The position numbers and the translations under genes were made by a program. From Beijerinckiaceae bacterium (GTDB lineage: Bacteria > Pseudomonadota > Alphaproteobacteria > Rhizobiales > Beijerinckiaceae), in the NCBI GenBank assembly GCA_947476075.1, contig CANJPM010000002.1, positions 1 to 64,000 of the forward strand: a stretch of 64,000 nt of DNA. Direction: 5' to 3'. Shown piece after piece: positions 1 to 11,416 of the stretch. The notes beneath the pieces are model-generated. The model saw only the letters and a program-made list of their open reading frames with translations. It was not told where the DNA came from and ran no database searches. Positions within the stretch are counted from its first letter, which is position 1. The number at the start of each line of letters is the position of its first letter.

Positions 1-777
1 ATCATAAACCCGGAAAGCGTGCTGAAAATACCCAAGCGTTCCGTCCGTTAATCGATGGTCTCGCAGGGTCGAGCCGCCGGCGGCTATCGCTTCAGTGAGA
101 ACCTCGCGAATAGCATCATGCAGAACCCGGGCGCGCTCCGTGGGAGCCCCTGACTGTTTTGCAAGCGTGCTTGCGGACCGCGTCGGCGACAAGCTAGCGC
201 GATGAAGAGCTTCGCACACGTAGATGTTGCCTAGGCCGGCGACAACACGCTGATCCAGCAAAGCCGCTTTCAAATTCGTCCGCTTACCCGCGCAGGCCTG
301 CGCTAGTTTTTCGGGCCCGAAAGCATTCCCTAAGGGCTCGGCTCCAAGGCCTTTGAAGGAGGAATGCTGTTCAAGCTCGAGTCTGGAGGTCACGTCCATG
401 AACCCAAATCGCCGCGGGTCATTGTAGACAACCCTGACCCCATTTGAGAGATGAAACACGACATGATCATGGGTGCGGTCGTTTGATCGCGCGTAATGGA
501 AGCCTCCCGGAACTTCGACTGTCTCTGCCTCGACGCGAAATGAACCGCTCATGCCCAAATGCATGATCAGTACACATCCGTCGTCCAAATCCACTAGCAA
601 ATATTTTGCACGACGCCCAAGAGCTGCGATCGTACGGCCTTCAAGACGCTGCGTAAAATTCTCGGGAAACGGGAAGCGCAATCCATCCCTTCGGCACTCA
701 ACGCTCAAGATGCTAGCGCCACGCATGGAAGGCTCCAAGCCGCGACGGACCGTTTCAACTTCGGGAAGTTCGGGCAT
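1..777 (-). CDS. mutM: Formamidopyrimidine-DNA glycosylase (Fpg/MutM), 3' end cut by window edge
   Basis: Minus-strand translation starts [27 protein letters not shown] and contains [10 protein letters not shown] and [30 protein letters not shown]; open to position 1. Confidence 0.93.
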   Translation of the reverse strand, partial: MPELPEVETVRRGLEPSMRGASILSVECRRDGLRFPFPENFTQRLEGRTIAALGRRAKYLLVDLDDGCVLIMHLGMSGSFRVEAETVEVPGGFHYARSNDRTHDHVVFHLSNGVRVVYNDPRRFGFMDVTSRLELEQHSSFKGLGAEPLGNAFGPEKLAQACAGKRTNLKAALLDQRVVAGLGNIYVCEALHRASLSPTRSASTLAKQSGAPTERARVLHDAIREVLTEAIAAGGSTLRDHRLTDGTLGYFQHAFRVYD

Positions 778-862
778 GGGTTACCTGAGCGCTCGGGATT
801 TGAGGAGCTACATAGCCATCGACAGCGCTAGGCGCTATGGTTGTCGGCGTTCGGAGACGACC

Positions 863-1639
863 ATGGCACATATTTCTTCAACCCCGTCAGACCAACCACA
901 GATTGACTTCGGCTTCACCAAAGTGCCGCTGCAGGAAAAGCAAGGAAGAGTGAACGACGTGTTCCGGTCGGTGGCGGCCCGTTACGACGTCATGAACGAT
1001 GCAATGTCCGTGGGCATGCACAGGGTTTGGAAAGATGTCCTTGTTGGCATGGTCGCCCCACCCAAGTCTCGCCCTTTTCGTCACCTCGACGTTGCGGGAG
1101 GCACAGGAGACGTCGCTTTTCGCATTGCTGGCGCTGGTGGTTACGACACGGCCGTGACCGTAGCTGACATCAACGGATCGATGCTGGAAGTTGGCCGGGA
1201 GCGCGCAGCGAAATTGGGCCTCGACCAGACGGTCGATTTTGTAGAAGCCAATGCAGAAGCGCTGCCATTTTCGGATCAGACCTTCGACGCCTATACGATC
1301 GCGTTTGGAATTCGCAACGTGCCTCGGCGTGAGCTTGCGCTCCGCGAAGCCTGGCGCGTCCTCAAGAGAGGCGGCCGCTTTCTCTGTCTTGAATTCTCCG
1401 ATGTTGATGTGCCGTTCATTGACACGATTTATCGGTCCTATTCGTTCAACGCGATACCGGCCATTGGGAAGCTTGTAGCCGGAGACAGCGAATCCTACCG
1501 TTACCTCGTCGAATCGATAGCGCAGTTCCCGTCGACTGAAACGTTCAAGGAAAAGGTAGCCGCAGCTGGCTTCTCTCGTTCCATGTACACAAAGCTGACG
1601 GGCGGCGTCGTCGCTATTCATTCCGGCTGGAAGCTCTGA
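863..1639 (+). CDS. ubiE: Demethylmenaquinone/ubiquinone C-methyltransferase UbiE
   Basis: [60 protein letters not shown] motif [12 protein letters not shown]. Internal ATG of ORF 551..1639 chosen as start. Confidence 0.94.
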   Translation: MAHISSTPSDQPQIDFGFTKVPLQEKQGRVNDVFRSVAARYDVMNDAMSVGMHRVWKDVLVGMVAPPKSRPFRHLDVAGGTGDVAFRIAGAGGYDTAVTVADINGSMLEVGRERAAKLGLDQTVDFVEANAEALPFSDQTFDAYTIAFGIRNVPRRELALREAWRVLKRGGRFLCLEFSDVDVPFIDTIYRSYSFNAIPAIGKLVAGDSESYRYLVESIAQFPSTETFKEKVAAAGFSRSMYTKLTGGVVAIHSGWKL

Positions 1640-1642
1640 GGC

Positions 1643-3217
1643 TTGATTTTGTTAAACGCATTCGGCCATTTTATACGACTGACACACGCAGGCTGGGTCT
1701 TGGCGCGAGAGGGCGTTTTCGCCGACGTTGATCCTTCCAATTTGCCCCCGGCCGCGAGCTTGCCATTGCAGGCGGCTCGCCTTCTGGAGAGGAGGAATTC
1801 AAGCAAAACGTCCAACAGGCTTGCCAAAGCAGTGGCAAAGTTAGGACCATCTTACATCAAGCTGGGTCAGTTTCTGGCGACGCGCCCTGACTTGGTCGGC
1901 GCCAAGGCGGCGCTTGAATTGGAAGAGCTACAGGACCGGCTGGCGCCATTCTCGAAGGCGCTTGCTATCGAGTCCATAGAGTCCGCTCTGGGCCGCAGCA
2001 TTGGCGAAATTTTCGAGGAGTTCGGTGATCCCGTCGCGGCGGCCTCGATCGCTCAGGTTCACAAGGCTAAAATAAGAGATGGTCACAGCTTGCGCGATGT
2101 CGCTGTGAAGGTACTTCGTCCAGGCGTAGAGAGGCGCTTCAAGCGAGACCTGGGCGATATGTTCTTCGCAGCAAAAATTGCGGAACGTTATTCATCTGAA
2201 GCAAGACGCCTTCGACTTTACGACGTCGTCGACACATTGGCGCGCGGCGTAAAGATGGAGATGGATTTCCGTTTGGAGGCGGCTGCGGCGTCGGAGTTTG
2301 CTGAAAACACACTCGCTGATCCAGACTTTCAGGTGCCTGGCGTCAACTGGGAGCGGACGGCAAAGAACGTTCTCGTCATTGAATGGATAGATGGAACCAG
2401 CCTGTCGGACTTGGTCTCCCTCAAGAACCATGGGTACGATCTTCCCCAGCTTGGCAAAATCGTTATCCAATCATTCTTGCGACACGCCGTCCGGGATGGT
2501 TTTTTTCACGCGGACATGCATCAGGGAAACCTATTCATTGACCGCGAAGGTCGTCTCGCTCCAGTTGATTTCGGTATTATGGGCCGACTTGGCGCCAAGG
2601 AGCGGCGCTTTCTTGCCGAGATTCTTTTCGGTTTCATCACGCGAGATTATCGCCGCGTGGCAGAAGTCCATTTTGAGGCCGGTTATGTCCCGGCAACTTA
2701 TCGCGTCGAAGATTTCGCCCAAGCTATTCGAGCGATTGGAGAGCCTATTCACTCACGCACAGCAGACCAGATTTCAATGGCCAAATTACTGGGGCTGTTG
2801 TTCGAAATCACGGCGCTGTTCGATATGAAGACAAGAACGGAGCTCGTGCTTCTTCAAAAGACGATGGTCGTTGTCGAGGGGGTTGCGCGCTCGCTCGATC
2901 CCAAGCTCGATCTCTGGTCAACGTCGGAGCCTGTCGTGGCTGGCTGGATTCGAGAAAAACTCGGACCTGCAGGGATCATGCAAGATCTTGGGCAAAGCGT
3001 CTCGGTTCTGAGCCGTTTGGCGCAGAAACTGCCCGACCTGATCGAGCAGAGCGGAATTCTCGTGCAGAATATGAATCTTGACGAGCGTAGCTCCATGCGT
3101 TCCTCCCAAGACAGGCTGGAATTGATGTGCCAGACACAGGTGCGCCAGAGCCGGTCGATCGGCTTGGCGCTTTGGACGATCGCGGGAATCTTGGCGTTCG
3201 CGCTTTTTGCGCGCTAG
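1643..3217 (+). CDS. ubiB: Ubiquinone biosynthesis kinase-like protein UbiB (ABC1/ADCK family)
   Basis: LGPSYIKLGQFLATRPDLVG, AAASIAQVHKA, FHADMHQGNLF, PVDFGIMGRL motifs; adjacent to ubiE. Confidence 0.95.
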   Translation: MILLNAFGHFIRLTHAGWVLAREGVFADVDPSNLPPAASLPLQAARLLERRNSSKTSNRLAKAVAKLGPSYIKLGQFLATRPDLVGAKAALELEELQDRLAPFSKALAIESIESALGRSIGEIFEEFGDPVAAASIAQVHKAKIRDGHSLRDVAVKVLRPGVERRFKRDLGDMFFAAKIAERYSSEARRLRLYDVVDTLARGVKMEMDFRLEAAAASEFAENTLADPDFQVPGVNWERTAKNVLVIEWIDGTSLSDLVSLKNHGYDLPQLGKIVIQSFLRHAVRDGFFHADMHQGNLFIDREGRLAPVDFGIMGRLGAKERRFLAEILFGFITRDYRRVAEVHFEAGYVPATYRVEDFAQAIRAIGEPIHSRTADQISMAKLLGLLFEITALFDMKTRTELVLLQKTMVVVEGVARSLDPKLDLWSTSEPVVAGWIREKLGPAGIMQDLGQSVSVLSRLAQKLPDLIEQSGILVQNMNLDERSSMRSSQDRLELMCQTQVRQSRSIGLALWTIAGILAFALFAR

Positions 3218-3257
3218 CGTAAAAAGCATTTGCGACAGCAGGCTGAAGCAGGGTGTC

Positions 3258-4493
3258 ATGCTACAAGAACGTAAAATCTTGTTGATTATTGGTGGGGGAA
3301 TCGCCGCCTATAAGAGCTTGGAGCTGCTCAGACTGCTTCGCAGCGCCGGCGCCAAAGTTCGTGTGGTTTTGACGAGCGCTGGTTGTGAGTTCGTAACGCC
3401 TTTATCCGCTTCCAGCCTTTCTGGCGATAAAGTCTACACGGATCTTTTCTCGCTGACCGACGAAGCGGAGATTGGGCACATCCAGCTGTCGCGCGACGCC
3501 GATCTTGTCATTGTTGCTCCAACGACTGCGGATCTTCTCGCCAAGATCGCAACTGGACAGGCAGATGACCTTGCATCAACGCTGTTGCTAGCGACGAACA
3601 AGCCGATTTTGCTGGCGCCAGCCATGAATGTTCGCATGTGGCTTCATGCGGCGACGCGACGTAATGTAGAGCGCGCAAAGCTGGATGGGTGTTTTTTTAT
3701 AGGCCCGGGCGAAGGATCAATGGCCTGCGGTGATTTCGGCCCCGGCCGGATGACAGAACCTTTAGACATACTGAACGCGGCCGCCAACTTGATGGATCGC
3801 GATCTCGACAAAGGTTCGGCTGCAAAGAGTCTTCCCCTTGAAGGAAAAAAAGTCATCGTTACCTCTGGCCCAACGCACGAACCGATCGATCCCGTCCGGT
3901 TTATCGCCAACCGGTCATCGGGAAGACAGGGACATGCGATTGCGCGAGCAGCAGCGCAAGCTGGAGCAGACGTTGTTTTGGTGAGCGGGCCTGTTTCTAT
4001 CCCCCCCCCTGTCGGGGTGCAATTGATCTGCGTCGAGACGGCCAAGGAAATGCTTGCCGCCGTCCAACAGTCCCTTCCAGCTGATGTCTTTATCGCGGCT
4101 GCGGCGGTGGCGGACTGGCGGGTCGAGCGGATTGAAGCGAGTAAGATCAAGAAGGACAAGAATGGGCTACCTGTCCTCAAATTCATAGAAAACCCTGACA
4201 TCCTTGCAGAAGTTGCGGCCAGCGGCGAAGCGCGACCGCCAGTCGTCGTAGGCTTTGCAGCCGAGACGGACGGATTATTGGCTAACGCGCAAGCGAAATT
4301 GACCAAAAAAGCGTGTGACTTGATCGTCGCCAATGATGTTGGCGTTGGGTCTGACGTCATGGGAGGCTTGGATAATATCGTTCATATTATCTCTCGAGAC
4401 AAAGTGGAATCGTGGCCCAGACTAAGCAAGGATCTAGTGGCGGAAAAGCTTGTGCGGCATATCTCGCTTCTTCTTTCCAATGGTGACAAATGA
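3258..4493 (+). CDS. coaBC: Bifunctional phosphopantothenoylcysteine decarboxylase/phosphopantothenate-cysteine ligase
   Basis: [65 protein letters not shown]. Confidence 0.95.
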   Translation: MLQERKILLIIGGGIAAYKSLELLRLLRSAGAKVRVVLTSAGCEFVTPLSASSLSGDKVYTDLFSLTDEAEIGHIQLSRDADLVIVAPTTADLLAKIATGQADDLASTLLLATNKPILLAPAMNVRMWLHAATRRNVERAKLDGCFFIGPGEGSMACGDFGPGRMTEPLDILNAAANLMDRDLDKGSAAKSLPLEGKKVIVTSGPTHEPIDPVRFIANRSSGRQGHAIARAAAQAGADVVLVSGPVSIPPPVGVQLICVETAKEMLAAVQQSLPADVFIAAAAVADWRVERIEASKIKKDKNGLPVLKFIENPDILAEVAASGEARPPVVVGFAAETDGLLANAQAKLTKKACDLIVANDVGVGSDVMGGLDNIVHIISRDKVESWPRLSKDLVAEKLVRHISLLLSNGDK

Positions 4494-4960
4494 TCCACGT
4501 GCTCGTCACCCTTGTGAATCAAGGAAAGGGCCTTGAGATCCCACGACGTCACTCCGCTGGAGCGGCTGGAATGGATCTCCTAGCTGCGGTTGCTCCAGAC
4601 ACCACCCTGACAATCGCACCGCGAGAACGAATCCTCGTGCCAACTGGCTTGGCAATAAGTTTACCAGAAGGGTTCGAAGCCCAGATCCGACCTCGCTCTG
4701 GTTTGGCGCTAACGCACGGTGTAACTGTACTGAACGCGCCTGGGACCATTGACTGTGACTACAGGGGAGAGATCGGAGTCATTCTCGTGAATCATGGGTC
4801 CGCGCCCTTCGAGATCAGCAGGGGCGACCGGATAGCGCAACTGGTTATCGCACCCGTGGTCGCGGCCGAACTCGTTGAAGTTGAAAGCCTTGAAGTAAGC
4901 GCAAGAGGCTCGCGCGGGTTCGGGTCCACCGGCAAAATCTCGGGGAGCCACAGCCGATGA
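4490..4960 (+). CDS. dut: dUTP diphosphatase
   Basis: [72 protein letters not shown] overlap with coaBC. Confidence 0.96.
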   Translation: MIHVLVTLVNQGKGLEIPRRHSAGAAGMDLLAAVAPDTTLTIAPRERILVPTGLAISLPEGFEAQIRPRSGLALTHGVTVLNAPGTIDCDYRGEIGVILVNHGSAPFEISRGDRIAQLVIAPVVAAELVEVESLEVSARGSRGFGSTGKISGSHSR

Positions 4961-5409
4961 TCCTGTTATCAAAAAGAGCTTTGTTGGGCGTGGCTGCGGT
5001 GGTGGATATTGCAATCCATGCGCGACCTGTCCCGGTTGCAGCCAAAGCACTCGCGGCTCGACACAATCTGCCACCACGTCATCTCGAAACGTTGCTTCAG
5101 GCTCTCGTTCGCGCAAGCATTCTAAAAGGCGTTAGAGGCCCGAGGGGCGGCTACGAATTAGCGCGAGAGCGTCGCCGAATAACGGTCGGCGAAGTTGTGC
5201 GGGTCGCCATAGCGTCGGATGAAGACGGAGCATATGAACTTCAAACGAGCTCCCGCCTTGTCTCAGAAATCGTCGCCCCAATCGTTTCAGAGGCCAGCAA
5301 GGAGCTAATCTCCGTTCTTGACCAGACAACAATCGAAGATTTGGTTCGTAGGGCGGAAGGGTTGGGTGTTTTTGACGCTGGATCTAGTCTAGTCGATTTT
5401 ACAATATAA
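4957..5409 (+). CDS. Rrf2 family transcriptional regulator (no cysteine residues)
   Basis: Rrf2-type winged helix: [14 protein letters not shown]...[52 protein letters not shown]. Confidence 0.88.
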   Translation: MILLSKRALLGVAAVVDIAIHARPVPVAAKALAARHNLPPRHLETLLQALVRASILKGVRGPRGGYELARERRRITVGEVVRVAIASDEDGAYELQTSSRLVSEIVAPIVSEASKELISVLDQTTIEDLVRRAEGLGVFDAGSSLVDFTI

Positions 5410-5470
5410 GTTTGTTTTTTAAGAAATTACGCCTCTGTGATATGTGTTGTGAAACGAGAGGAGTTCTACG

Positions 5471-6430
5471 ATGACCGATGCAAAGGCAGGCCGCGGGAAA
5501 ATCTACGATTCCATTACACAAACAATCGGCAATACGCCGTTGGTGCGTTTGAACAGACTGGCTGAATCTCGAGGTATCAAGGCTAACTTATTGGCAAAGC
5601 TTGAGTTTTTCAACCCCCTTGCCAGCGTTAAAGATCGTATTGGCGTCAATATGATTGATAGCCTTGAGGCTGCAGGGCGCATTCATCCGGGAAGCACACT
5701 GCTGGTCGAACCGACGTCCGGCAACACGGGTATCGCACTCGCTTTCGTCGCGGCGGCGCGGGGATACCGTCTTATGCTGGTGATGCCTGAATCGATGTCT
5801 ATTGAGCGACGGAAAATGCTGGCGCTGTTGGGGGCGGAGCTCATTCTGACGCCCGCCGCCCAAGGTATGAAGGGCGCCATAGCAAAGGCGCAAGAAATCG
5901 TCGCCGCCGAACCTAACGCTGTCATACCTCAGCAATTTGAGAATGAGGCAAATCCTGAAATCCACCGACGTACGACAGCTGAGGAAATCTGGAACGACAC
6001 CGCTGGGGCCGTTGACGCGTTGATATCTGGAGTAGGGACCGGCGGTACTATCACTGGCGTTGGGCAGGTCCTGAAAGATCGGAACAGCAAAATACGGATT
6101 ATAGCGGTTGAGCCCGAAGACTCGCCTGTTTTATCGGGAGGTTCCCCCGGTCCACATAAGATCCAGGGAATTGGCGCCGGCTTCGTCCCCTCCATCCTAA
6201 ATAAATCCATCATCGACGAAGTGATGACAGTCGGCAACCAGACGTCTTTTGATACAGCAAGGCTCGTCGCCCGGCTGGAAGGAATTCCGGTTGGCGTCTC
6301 CTCGGGAGCGGCAATCGCAGCTGCGCTGGAAGTTGGCGCAAGAGACGAGATGGCCAGCAAAAACATTGTGATCATTATTCCGTCGTTTGCGGAACGCTAT
6401 CTTTCAACAGCGCTCTTCGAGGGTCTGTAA
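5471..6430 (+). CDS. cysK: Cysteine synthase A (O-acetylserine sulfhydrylase)
   Basis: [61 protein letters not shown]. Confidence 0.95.
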   Translation: MTDAKAGRGKIYDSITQTIGNTPLVRLNRLAESRGIKANLLAKLEFFNPLASVKDRIGVNMIDSLEAAGRIHPGSTLLVEPTSGNTGIALAFVAAARGYRLMLVMPESMSIERRKMLALLGAELILTPAAQGMKGAIAKAQEIVAAEPNAVIPQQFENEANPEIHRRTTAEEIWNDTAGAVDALISGVGTGGTITGVGQVLKDRNSKIRIIAVEPEDSPVLSGGSPGPHKIQGIGAGFVPSILNKSIIDEVMTVGNQTSFDTARLVARLEGIPVGVSSGAAIAAALEVGARDEMASKNIVIIIPSFAERYLSTALFEGL

Positions 6431-6550
6431 GACGGCGCCCGTTGACGAAACCGCATATCGGCGACTATAAGACAAAATACCTCGACCACGAGTGGGGTGA
6501 GGAATGTTTTTTAGCGCGCCGACTGTCCGGTACGCCTTTTGAGGTCCACT

Positions 6551-6817
6551 ATGGCGAATACTTCATCGGCCAAGAAGGCCGTACGCAAAATCGACCGCCG
6601 CACTGCGGTTAACCGCTCACGTCGCAGCCAGATGCGCACCTACATCCGTAAGGTTGAAGAAGCGCTTGAAAGTGGCGATGCTTCGGCTGCCAAGACCGCT
6701 CTCGCGACTGCTGAGCCCATCATGATGCGCGCTGCCCAAAAAGGTATTGTTCATAAGAATACTGCTTCGCGCCGCATTTCCCGGTTGACGAAGCGGGTCA
6801 AGTCGCTCGCTAGCTGA
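6551..6817 (+). CDS. rpsT: 30S ribosomal protein S20
   Basis: [39 protein letters not shown]...[24 protein letters not shown]. Confidence 0.96.
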   Translation: MANTSSAKKAVRKIDRRTAVNRSRRSQMRTYIRKVEEALESGDASAAKTALATAEPIMMRAAQKGIVHKNTASRRISRLTKRVKSLAS

Positions 6818-6836
6818 TCGTTTGAAAAATGATGCC

Positions 6837-6867
6837 AAGGCCCGGAGTTTTCTCCGGGCCTTTTTTT
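6837..6867 (+). terminator. Rho-independent terminator of rpsT
   Basis: Perfect stem AAGGCCCGGAG-TTTT-CTCCGGGCCTT followed by a T tract, about 20 bp after the rpsT stop. Confidence 0.9.
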
Positions 6868-7328
6868 ATTCTTCGCGGACGTTTCGAAACAGGAAAGCGA
6901 ACAGATAAGTCGACTGTGATTCAGCAACTTGTCGACCAAGAGCAGATAGCGCCACCAAAAGGAGCATATCCTTTTTTGCCTCCGCAACTTGCATCGAAAC
7001 ACGAGCGCCTAACTCGACTTTCTTCAAAATAGACTTTTCAGAGATAGGCTACTCCGGAATCAGTCGCTTATGTGCGTCAACATATAAGTGCTTATTAATT
7101 GTGGCCAACCTGCGAAAACGACATCGACCAAGCGTGTTGCGCATGCATGTTGGGCATGTAATCTGATTTCGAGATTGTCTCGATCTTGCTGCGTAAGAAG
7201 GCGTGTCCGCAGGGGTATCTTTCGCTCCGGCAACAAAGCGCGCGATACGTTTTAGGGCCGTGGTGATTGGGGGCCAGCGTTTGGCGGTTGTCAGGCGCTA
7301 CTGGTTTTTCATTATGGGTTAAGCGGAG

Positions 7329-7347
7329 CCGCGAATAGTGTTCGCGG
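7329..7347. other. Inverted repeat in dnaA leader
   Basis: CCGCGAA-TAGTG-TTCGCGG, perfect 7-bp arms. Confidence 0.6.
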
Positions 7348-7503
7348 AAGGGGGTACTATGTTCTTTAATGCTAAGCTAAATAATGGCGATACAATAGGT
7401 CGTTCATTTTTTTCGTTCGCTGCTGTTTATCAGCGTCACCTTTCCATAGTCGCTCCATTTTTGCGCGGGAGCCCAATTCATCAGTTGTCCTAGATAGGAG
7501 CGG

Positions 7504-7522
7504 GCGCAGCGCTTAGCTGCGC
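7504..7522. other. Inverted repeat in dnaA leader
   Basis: GCGCAGC-GCTTA-GCTGCGC, perfect 7-bp arms, about 60 bp before the dnaA ORF. Confidence 0.6.
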
Positions 7523-7585
7523 AGATCTCTTGCTCCTGCTGTTAGCAGCGCTGTTGCGTCAAATAAAAATACTTGGAACCGAGAT

Positions 7586-9103
7586 ATGACCTTTGCGCGG
7601 GAAAAAAACGTTCCCAATAATAATGTCGATATGGACCATGACGAGGCGCGCAGAACTGCAGCTTGGTCGCGCATCTCTCAGAGACTCAATGCCGAATTCG
7701 GAGAAGATGTTTATACGTCTTGGTTCGCTCGTCTTGAGCTAGATGCTCTTCGAGCTGGTTTAGCTTATTGTTCGGTGCCAACAAAATTTCTGAAAAGCTG
7801 GATCCAGTCGCATTATCAGGAACGCATCCTTGTCATTATAGCTTCAGAGCTACCGGAGGCACATGGGCTGATCATTGAGGTCAGGAGCGGCACCCGTAAG
7901 CAAAACACCAATCTAGATACGGCAGCTCTGCCTGAAGTTGCAGCATTCGGCGACAATGCTTTGCAACGGCGGAGCAAGGAACAATTTCTTCCAAGCGCTC
8001 AACGTCTCGCACCGCACGTATTTGGCAGCGGCGATCAATCTGGTGGGGATGCAGCGATCATCGGGGCGCCCCTTGATCGTCGCTTCACGTTCGATAGCTT
8101 TTTGGTCGGAGAATCAAACAGGCTAGCTCATGCTGCGGCAATGCGGATAGCAAGCGCCGGCGCAAATGAGTCCGCTTTATATAATCCGCTGTATCTGCAT
8201 GCTGCCGTTGGGTTGGGGAAAACACATCTAATACAAGCAATTGCGAATGCAGCAGCGCTGAACGGTCAGCGGTCTCTCTATCTGACCGCTGAAAAATTCA
8301 TGTACGGCTTCGTGTCCGCTCTACGTGCCCATACCGCAGTCGCATACAAGGAACGCTTGCGCTCAATCGACAAGCTGATCATTGACGATGTGCAATTCCT
8401 AAGGGGGAAATCTATCCCTCAGGAGTTTTGTCACACGCTTAATGCGTTGATAGATGCCGGGAAGCAGGTCGTTATTGCCGCCGACAGGCCGCCATCTGAG
8501 CTTGATAGCCTTGACGACAGAGTCCGTTCGAGATTGTCAGGCGGACTTTGCGTTGAGATGAGACCATTTGACGAAGCGCTCCGAGTGAGCGTCATCGAGG
8601 CGAGAATTGAAGCTGCGAGAGCGACCCAGCCAGGTTTCGAAGTACCGGCAGCAGTTGTTCGCTACGTTGCAACCGTGATCCAGACAAACGGGCGCGATCT
8701 TGATGGAGCGGTCAACAGATTGCTAGCTCACGCGACTCTGGCCAGCACGCCATTGACTATCGAGCTGGCGGAAGTGGCGATCCGAGATCTTGTGAGGTTG
8801 CGGGAGCCCAAGCGCGTTAAGATCGAGGACATTCAGAAGCTGGTTGCAAACCATTACAGCGTTTCTCGCCCTGATATTCTTTCGTCAAGACGGACAGCTA
8901 CGGTGGTGAGGCCACGGCAGATCGCAATGTATCTCGCCAAAGTGCTTACCCTTCGTTCACTACCTGAGATTGGACGACGCTTCGGCGGCAGAGACCATAC
9001 AACGGTCCTTCATGCTGTGCGAAAGATCGAAACGCTTGCCAAAACTGATGGGGTTCTTTCGGAAGAGCTCGAGCTCCTCAAGAGAATGCTGACAGACCAA
9101 TAG
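7586..9103 (+). CDS. dnaA: Chromosomal replication initiator protein DnaA
   Basis: [69 protein letters not shown] (domain IV signature). Confidence 0.97.
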   Translation: MTFAREKNVPNNNVDMDHDEARRTAAWSRISQRLNAEFGEDVYTSWFARLELDALRAGLAYCSVPTKFLKSWIQSHYQERILVIIASELPEAHGLIIEVRSGTRKQNTNLDTAALPEVAAFGDNALQRRSKEQFLPSAQRLAPHVFGSGDQSGGDAAIIGAPLDRRFTFDSFLVGESNRLAHAAAMRIASAGANESALYNPLYLHAAVGLGKTHLIQAIANAAALNGQRSLYLTAEKFMYGFVSALRAHTAVAYKERLRSIDKLIIDDVQFLRGKSIPQEFCHTLNALIDAGKQVVIAADRPPSELDSLDDRVRSRLSGGLCVEMRPFDEALRVSVIEARIEAARATQPGFEVPAAVVRYVATVIQTNGRDLDGAVNRLLAHATLASTPLTIELAEVAIRDLVRLREPKRVKIEDIQKLVANHYSVSRPDILSSRRTATVVRPRQIAMYLAKVLTLRSLPEIGRRFGGRDHTTVLHAVRKIETLAKTDGVLSEELELLKRMLTDQ

Positions 9104-9123
9104 AATTCTGAGAGCGGCGGACA

Positions 9124-10206
9124 TTATCTGCCGCTCTTAACTCTCGTCCATTCTCTTGTCACAACCTTCTGCAGAGCCTGCTCTAGCGGCAGCGCGGTAA
9201 AAAAACGCTTCATCGTTTCAGCATCCGGATACACGGCTTTGTTAGCGACAATTTCTGGCGGCAGCGTTTGCTTTGACAAGGCAAGCCCGTTAGCGAAATT
9301 CGTCGTCTTCGTATTTTGCTCGGCGCTTTCGGGACGCAACAGGTGGTCTATCAACGCATAGGCTTCCGATATATTTTTTGCGCCCACTGGAACAGCCAAT
9401 GCGTCCAATGACATGATTGTCCCTTCTTTTGGCACTATGTAATTTATATCTATATTATTACTGGATTCGCGAGCCCGGCTTCGCGCCTGGAAACTATCTC
9501 CTGCCCAGCCAATCGCGACACAAATGTCACCTGCTGCGAGTGCACCTATATACTCAGACGAATGAAATTTCTTGATGAACGGCCTCAATTTTTGCAGCGC
9601 AGTAGAAACACGAAGATAATCAGCCGGGTTTTTGGAGCTCGTATTGAGGCCTAAATATCGAAGGCCTACAGAAAAAATATCCTCGGGGCTGTCGAGGAAA
9701 TACACGCCGCAGTCTGAGAGCTTGCGCAGATTGTCTGGGTTAAAAACCACGTCCCAAGAATCGATAGCACGTTCCCCAAACCGAGCCTTAATCTTCTCAA
9801 CATTGTAAGCGATCCCAGTCGAAAACCACATATACGCTATTGAGTGTCGAAGTCCTGGATCGTAGCTGGCGAGGAACGCGTCAACCTCCGGGGATATATT
9901 TGAAGCATTGGCAAGCTTGGTGCGATCAAGTGGCTGATAAAGTCCGGCCTTTATCTGGCGCTGGAGAAAAGAGCCCGATGGGACCACGATGTCATATCCA
10001 GAATGACCCGCCAGCAATTTCGCCTCAAGCGTCTCATTTGAATCATACGTATCATAGACAACTCGAATGCCTGTTTCGCGCGTAAAATCATCAAGCAATT
10101 TAGGCGCAATATAATCAGACCAATTATAAACATACACTTGTCGGTCAGCAGCTATGGCTGCGAACGAAAACATGAGAATGGACACGCACAACAAGAGACG
10201 CTTCAT
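9124..10206 (-). CDS. Extracellular polyamine-type solute-binding protein (PotF/PotD family)
   Basis: Signal peptide MKRLLLCVSILMFSFAAIAADRQVYVYNWSDYIAPKLLDDFTRETGIRVVYDTYDSNETLEAKLLAGHSGYDIVVPS. Confidence 0.88.
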   Translation of the reverse strand: MKRLLLCVSILMFSFAAIAADRQVYVYNWSDYIAPKLLDDFTRETGIRVVYDTYDSNETLEAKLLAGHSGYDIVVPSGSFLQRQIKAGLYQPLDRTKLANASNISPEVDAFLASYDPGLRHSIAYMWFSTGIAYNVEKIKARFGERAIDSWDVVFNPDNLRKLSDCGVYFLDSPEDIFSVGLRYLGLNTSSKNPADYLRVSTALQKLRPFIKKFHSSEYIGALAAGDICVAIGWAGDSFQARSRARESSNNIDINYIVPKEGTIMSLDALAVPVGAKNISEAYALIDHLLRPESAEQNTKTTNFANGLALSKQTLPPEIVANKAVYPDAETMKRFFTALPLEQALQKVVTREWTRVKSGR

Positions 10207-10208
10207 CT

Positions 10209-11366
10209 TTATATCCTCATTGTCCGAGCCGCAGTTCTCAACCGATCAAGCCCCGCGTCTAGCGTTTCACGCTTCTTTGCAAAACAGAATCGAACGGTAT
10301 CGCAATTAGGGCTATTTCCAGAATAAAACGCTGAAATCGGGATAGCGGCGACACCAAACTCCCGCACCAGCCGCTGGGTAAAGGCGGTATCAGAAATGTT
10401 GAAGTCAGATATATCGACGTTAACAAAGTAGGTGGCTTGACTGTGCCGTACATTAAAGCCGCAGTCGCGCAATCCATTTGAAAAATAATCTCGCCTTTCG
10501 GCAAAGCGCGCCCGCATCTCCACAAAGTAATTCAGGTCCTTATTCAATCCGAAAGCGACAGCTGATTGCAGGTTCGGTGCAGTGGTAAATGCAAGAAATT
10601 GATGAGCCTTGGCGACGATAGCGAGCAGTAGCGGCGACGCAACGACAAAGCCCACCTTCCAACCCGTCAGAGAAAAAATCTTACCGGCTGATCCTATCTT
10701 GATGGTACGATCTCGCATGCCTTCGATCGAGATCATCGTGGTATGTTCCACGCCGTCGAACACGATATGCTCCCAAACCTCATCGCATATTGCGACAGCA
10801 TCAAACCTCTTGCAAAATTCCGCCAGAAGGATGTGCTGAGAACGTGAGAATATCGTAGCGCACGGATTAAGTGGGCTATTGAACAACACCACTTTGGTAC
10901 GGTCGCTGAATGCGCGCTCGAGATCTTCGCGGTCAAACGTCCAGTTTGGCGGCTTCAGATTGACGAAGCGCGGAACGCCGCCTGCTCGAAGAACAAGCGG
11001 CAAGTAAGCGTCATATGTTGGCTGGAACAAGACAACTTCGTCGCCTGGATTTACGGTCGCCAATAAAGCAGCGGCCAGAGCTTCTGTTGCGCCTGACGTC
11101 ACCATCGTTTCAGTATTGGCGTCGATCAAAATATTTTGATGCTGAGCGTAATGTACAGCAATGGCCTCCCGTAGTTCAGGAAGCCCCATCATAGGCGGAT
11201 ACTGGTTCCACCCAGACATGATCTCGTCTGCGGCCTTTTTACGAACATCATCCGGACCGGGATCATCTGGGAACCCCTGTCCGAGGTTTACCGCGCCTAA
11301 CTCCCGCGACAAGTTTGACATGCTGTCGAATATTGTGGTCGACAGTCCAGAAAAAACGCTGTTCAT
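10209..11366 (-). CDS. PLP-dependent class I/II aminotransferase
   Basis: VNLGQGFPDDPGP, VTSGATEALAAALLA, NSPLNP, AICDEVWEHIVFDG, SAGKIFSLTGWKVGF. Confidence 0.9.
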   Translation of the reverse strand: MNSVFSGLSTTIFDSMSNLSRELGAVNLGQGFPDDPGPDDVRKKAADEIMSGWNQYPPMMGLPELREAIAVHYAQHQNILIDANTETMVTSGATEALAAALLATVNPGDEVVLFQPTYDAYLPLVLRAGGVPRFVNLKPPNWTFDREDLERAFSDRTKVVLFNSPLNPCATIFSRSQHILLAEFCKRFDAVAICDEVWEHIVFDGVEHTTMISIEGMRDRTIKIGSAGKIFSLTGWKVGFVVASPLLLAIVAKAHQFLAFTTAPNLQSAVAFGLNKDLNYFVEMRARFAERRDYFSNGLRDCGFNVRHSQATYFVNVDISDFNISDTAFTQRLVREFGVAAIPISAFYSGNSPNCDTVRFCFAKKRETLDAGLDRLRTAARTMRI

Positions 11367-11416
11367 TAAATGTGCTCACGCATTCGGGACCGAATTGGGA
11401 CCAAGTTTCTTTCAGG

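Noticed and set aside
887-1621. 244-aa minus-strand ORF antisense to ubiE
   Set aside because: Lies entirely opposite a well-supported ubiE; composition looks like a shadow frame with no recognisable domain.
3644-4360. 238-aa minus-strand ORF antisense to coaBC
   Set aside because: Low-complexity Ser/Ala/Pro-rich shadow frame of a confident CDS.
6829-7032. 67-aa ORF downstream of rpsT
   Set aside because: Starts inside the rpsT terminator and shows no recognisable domain.
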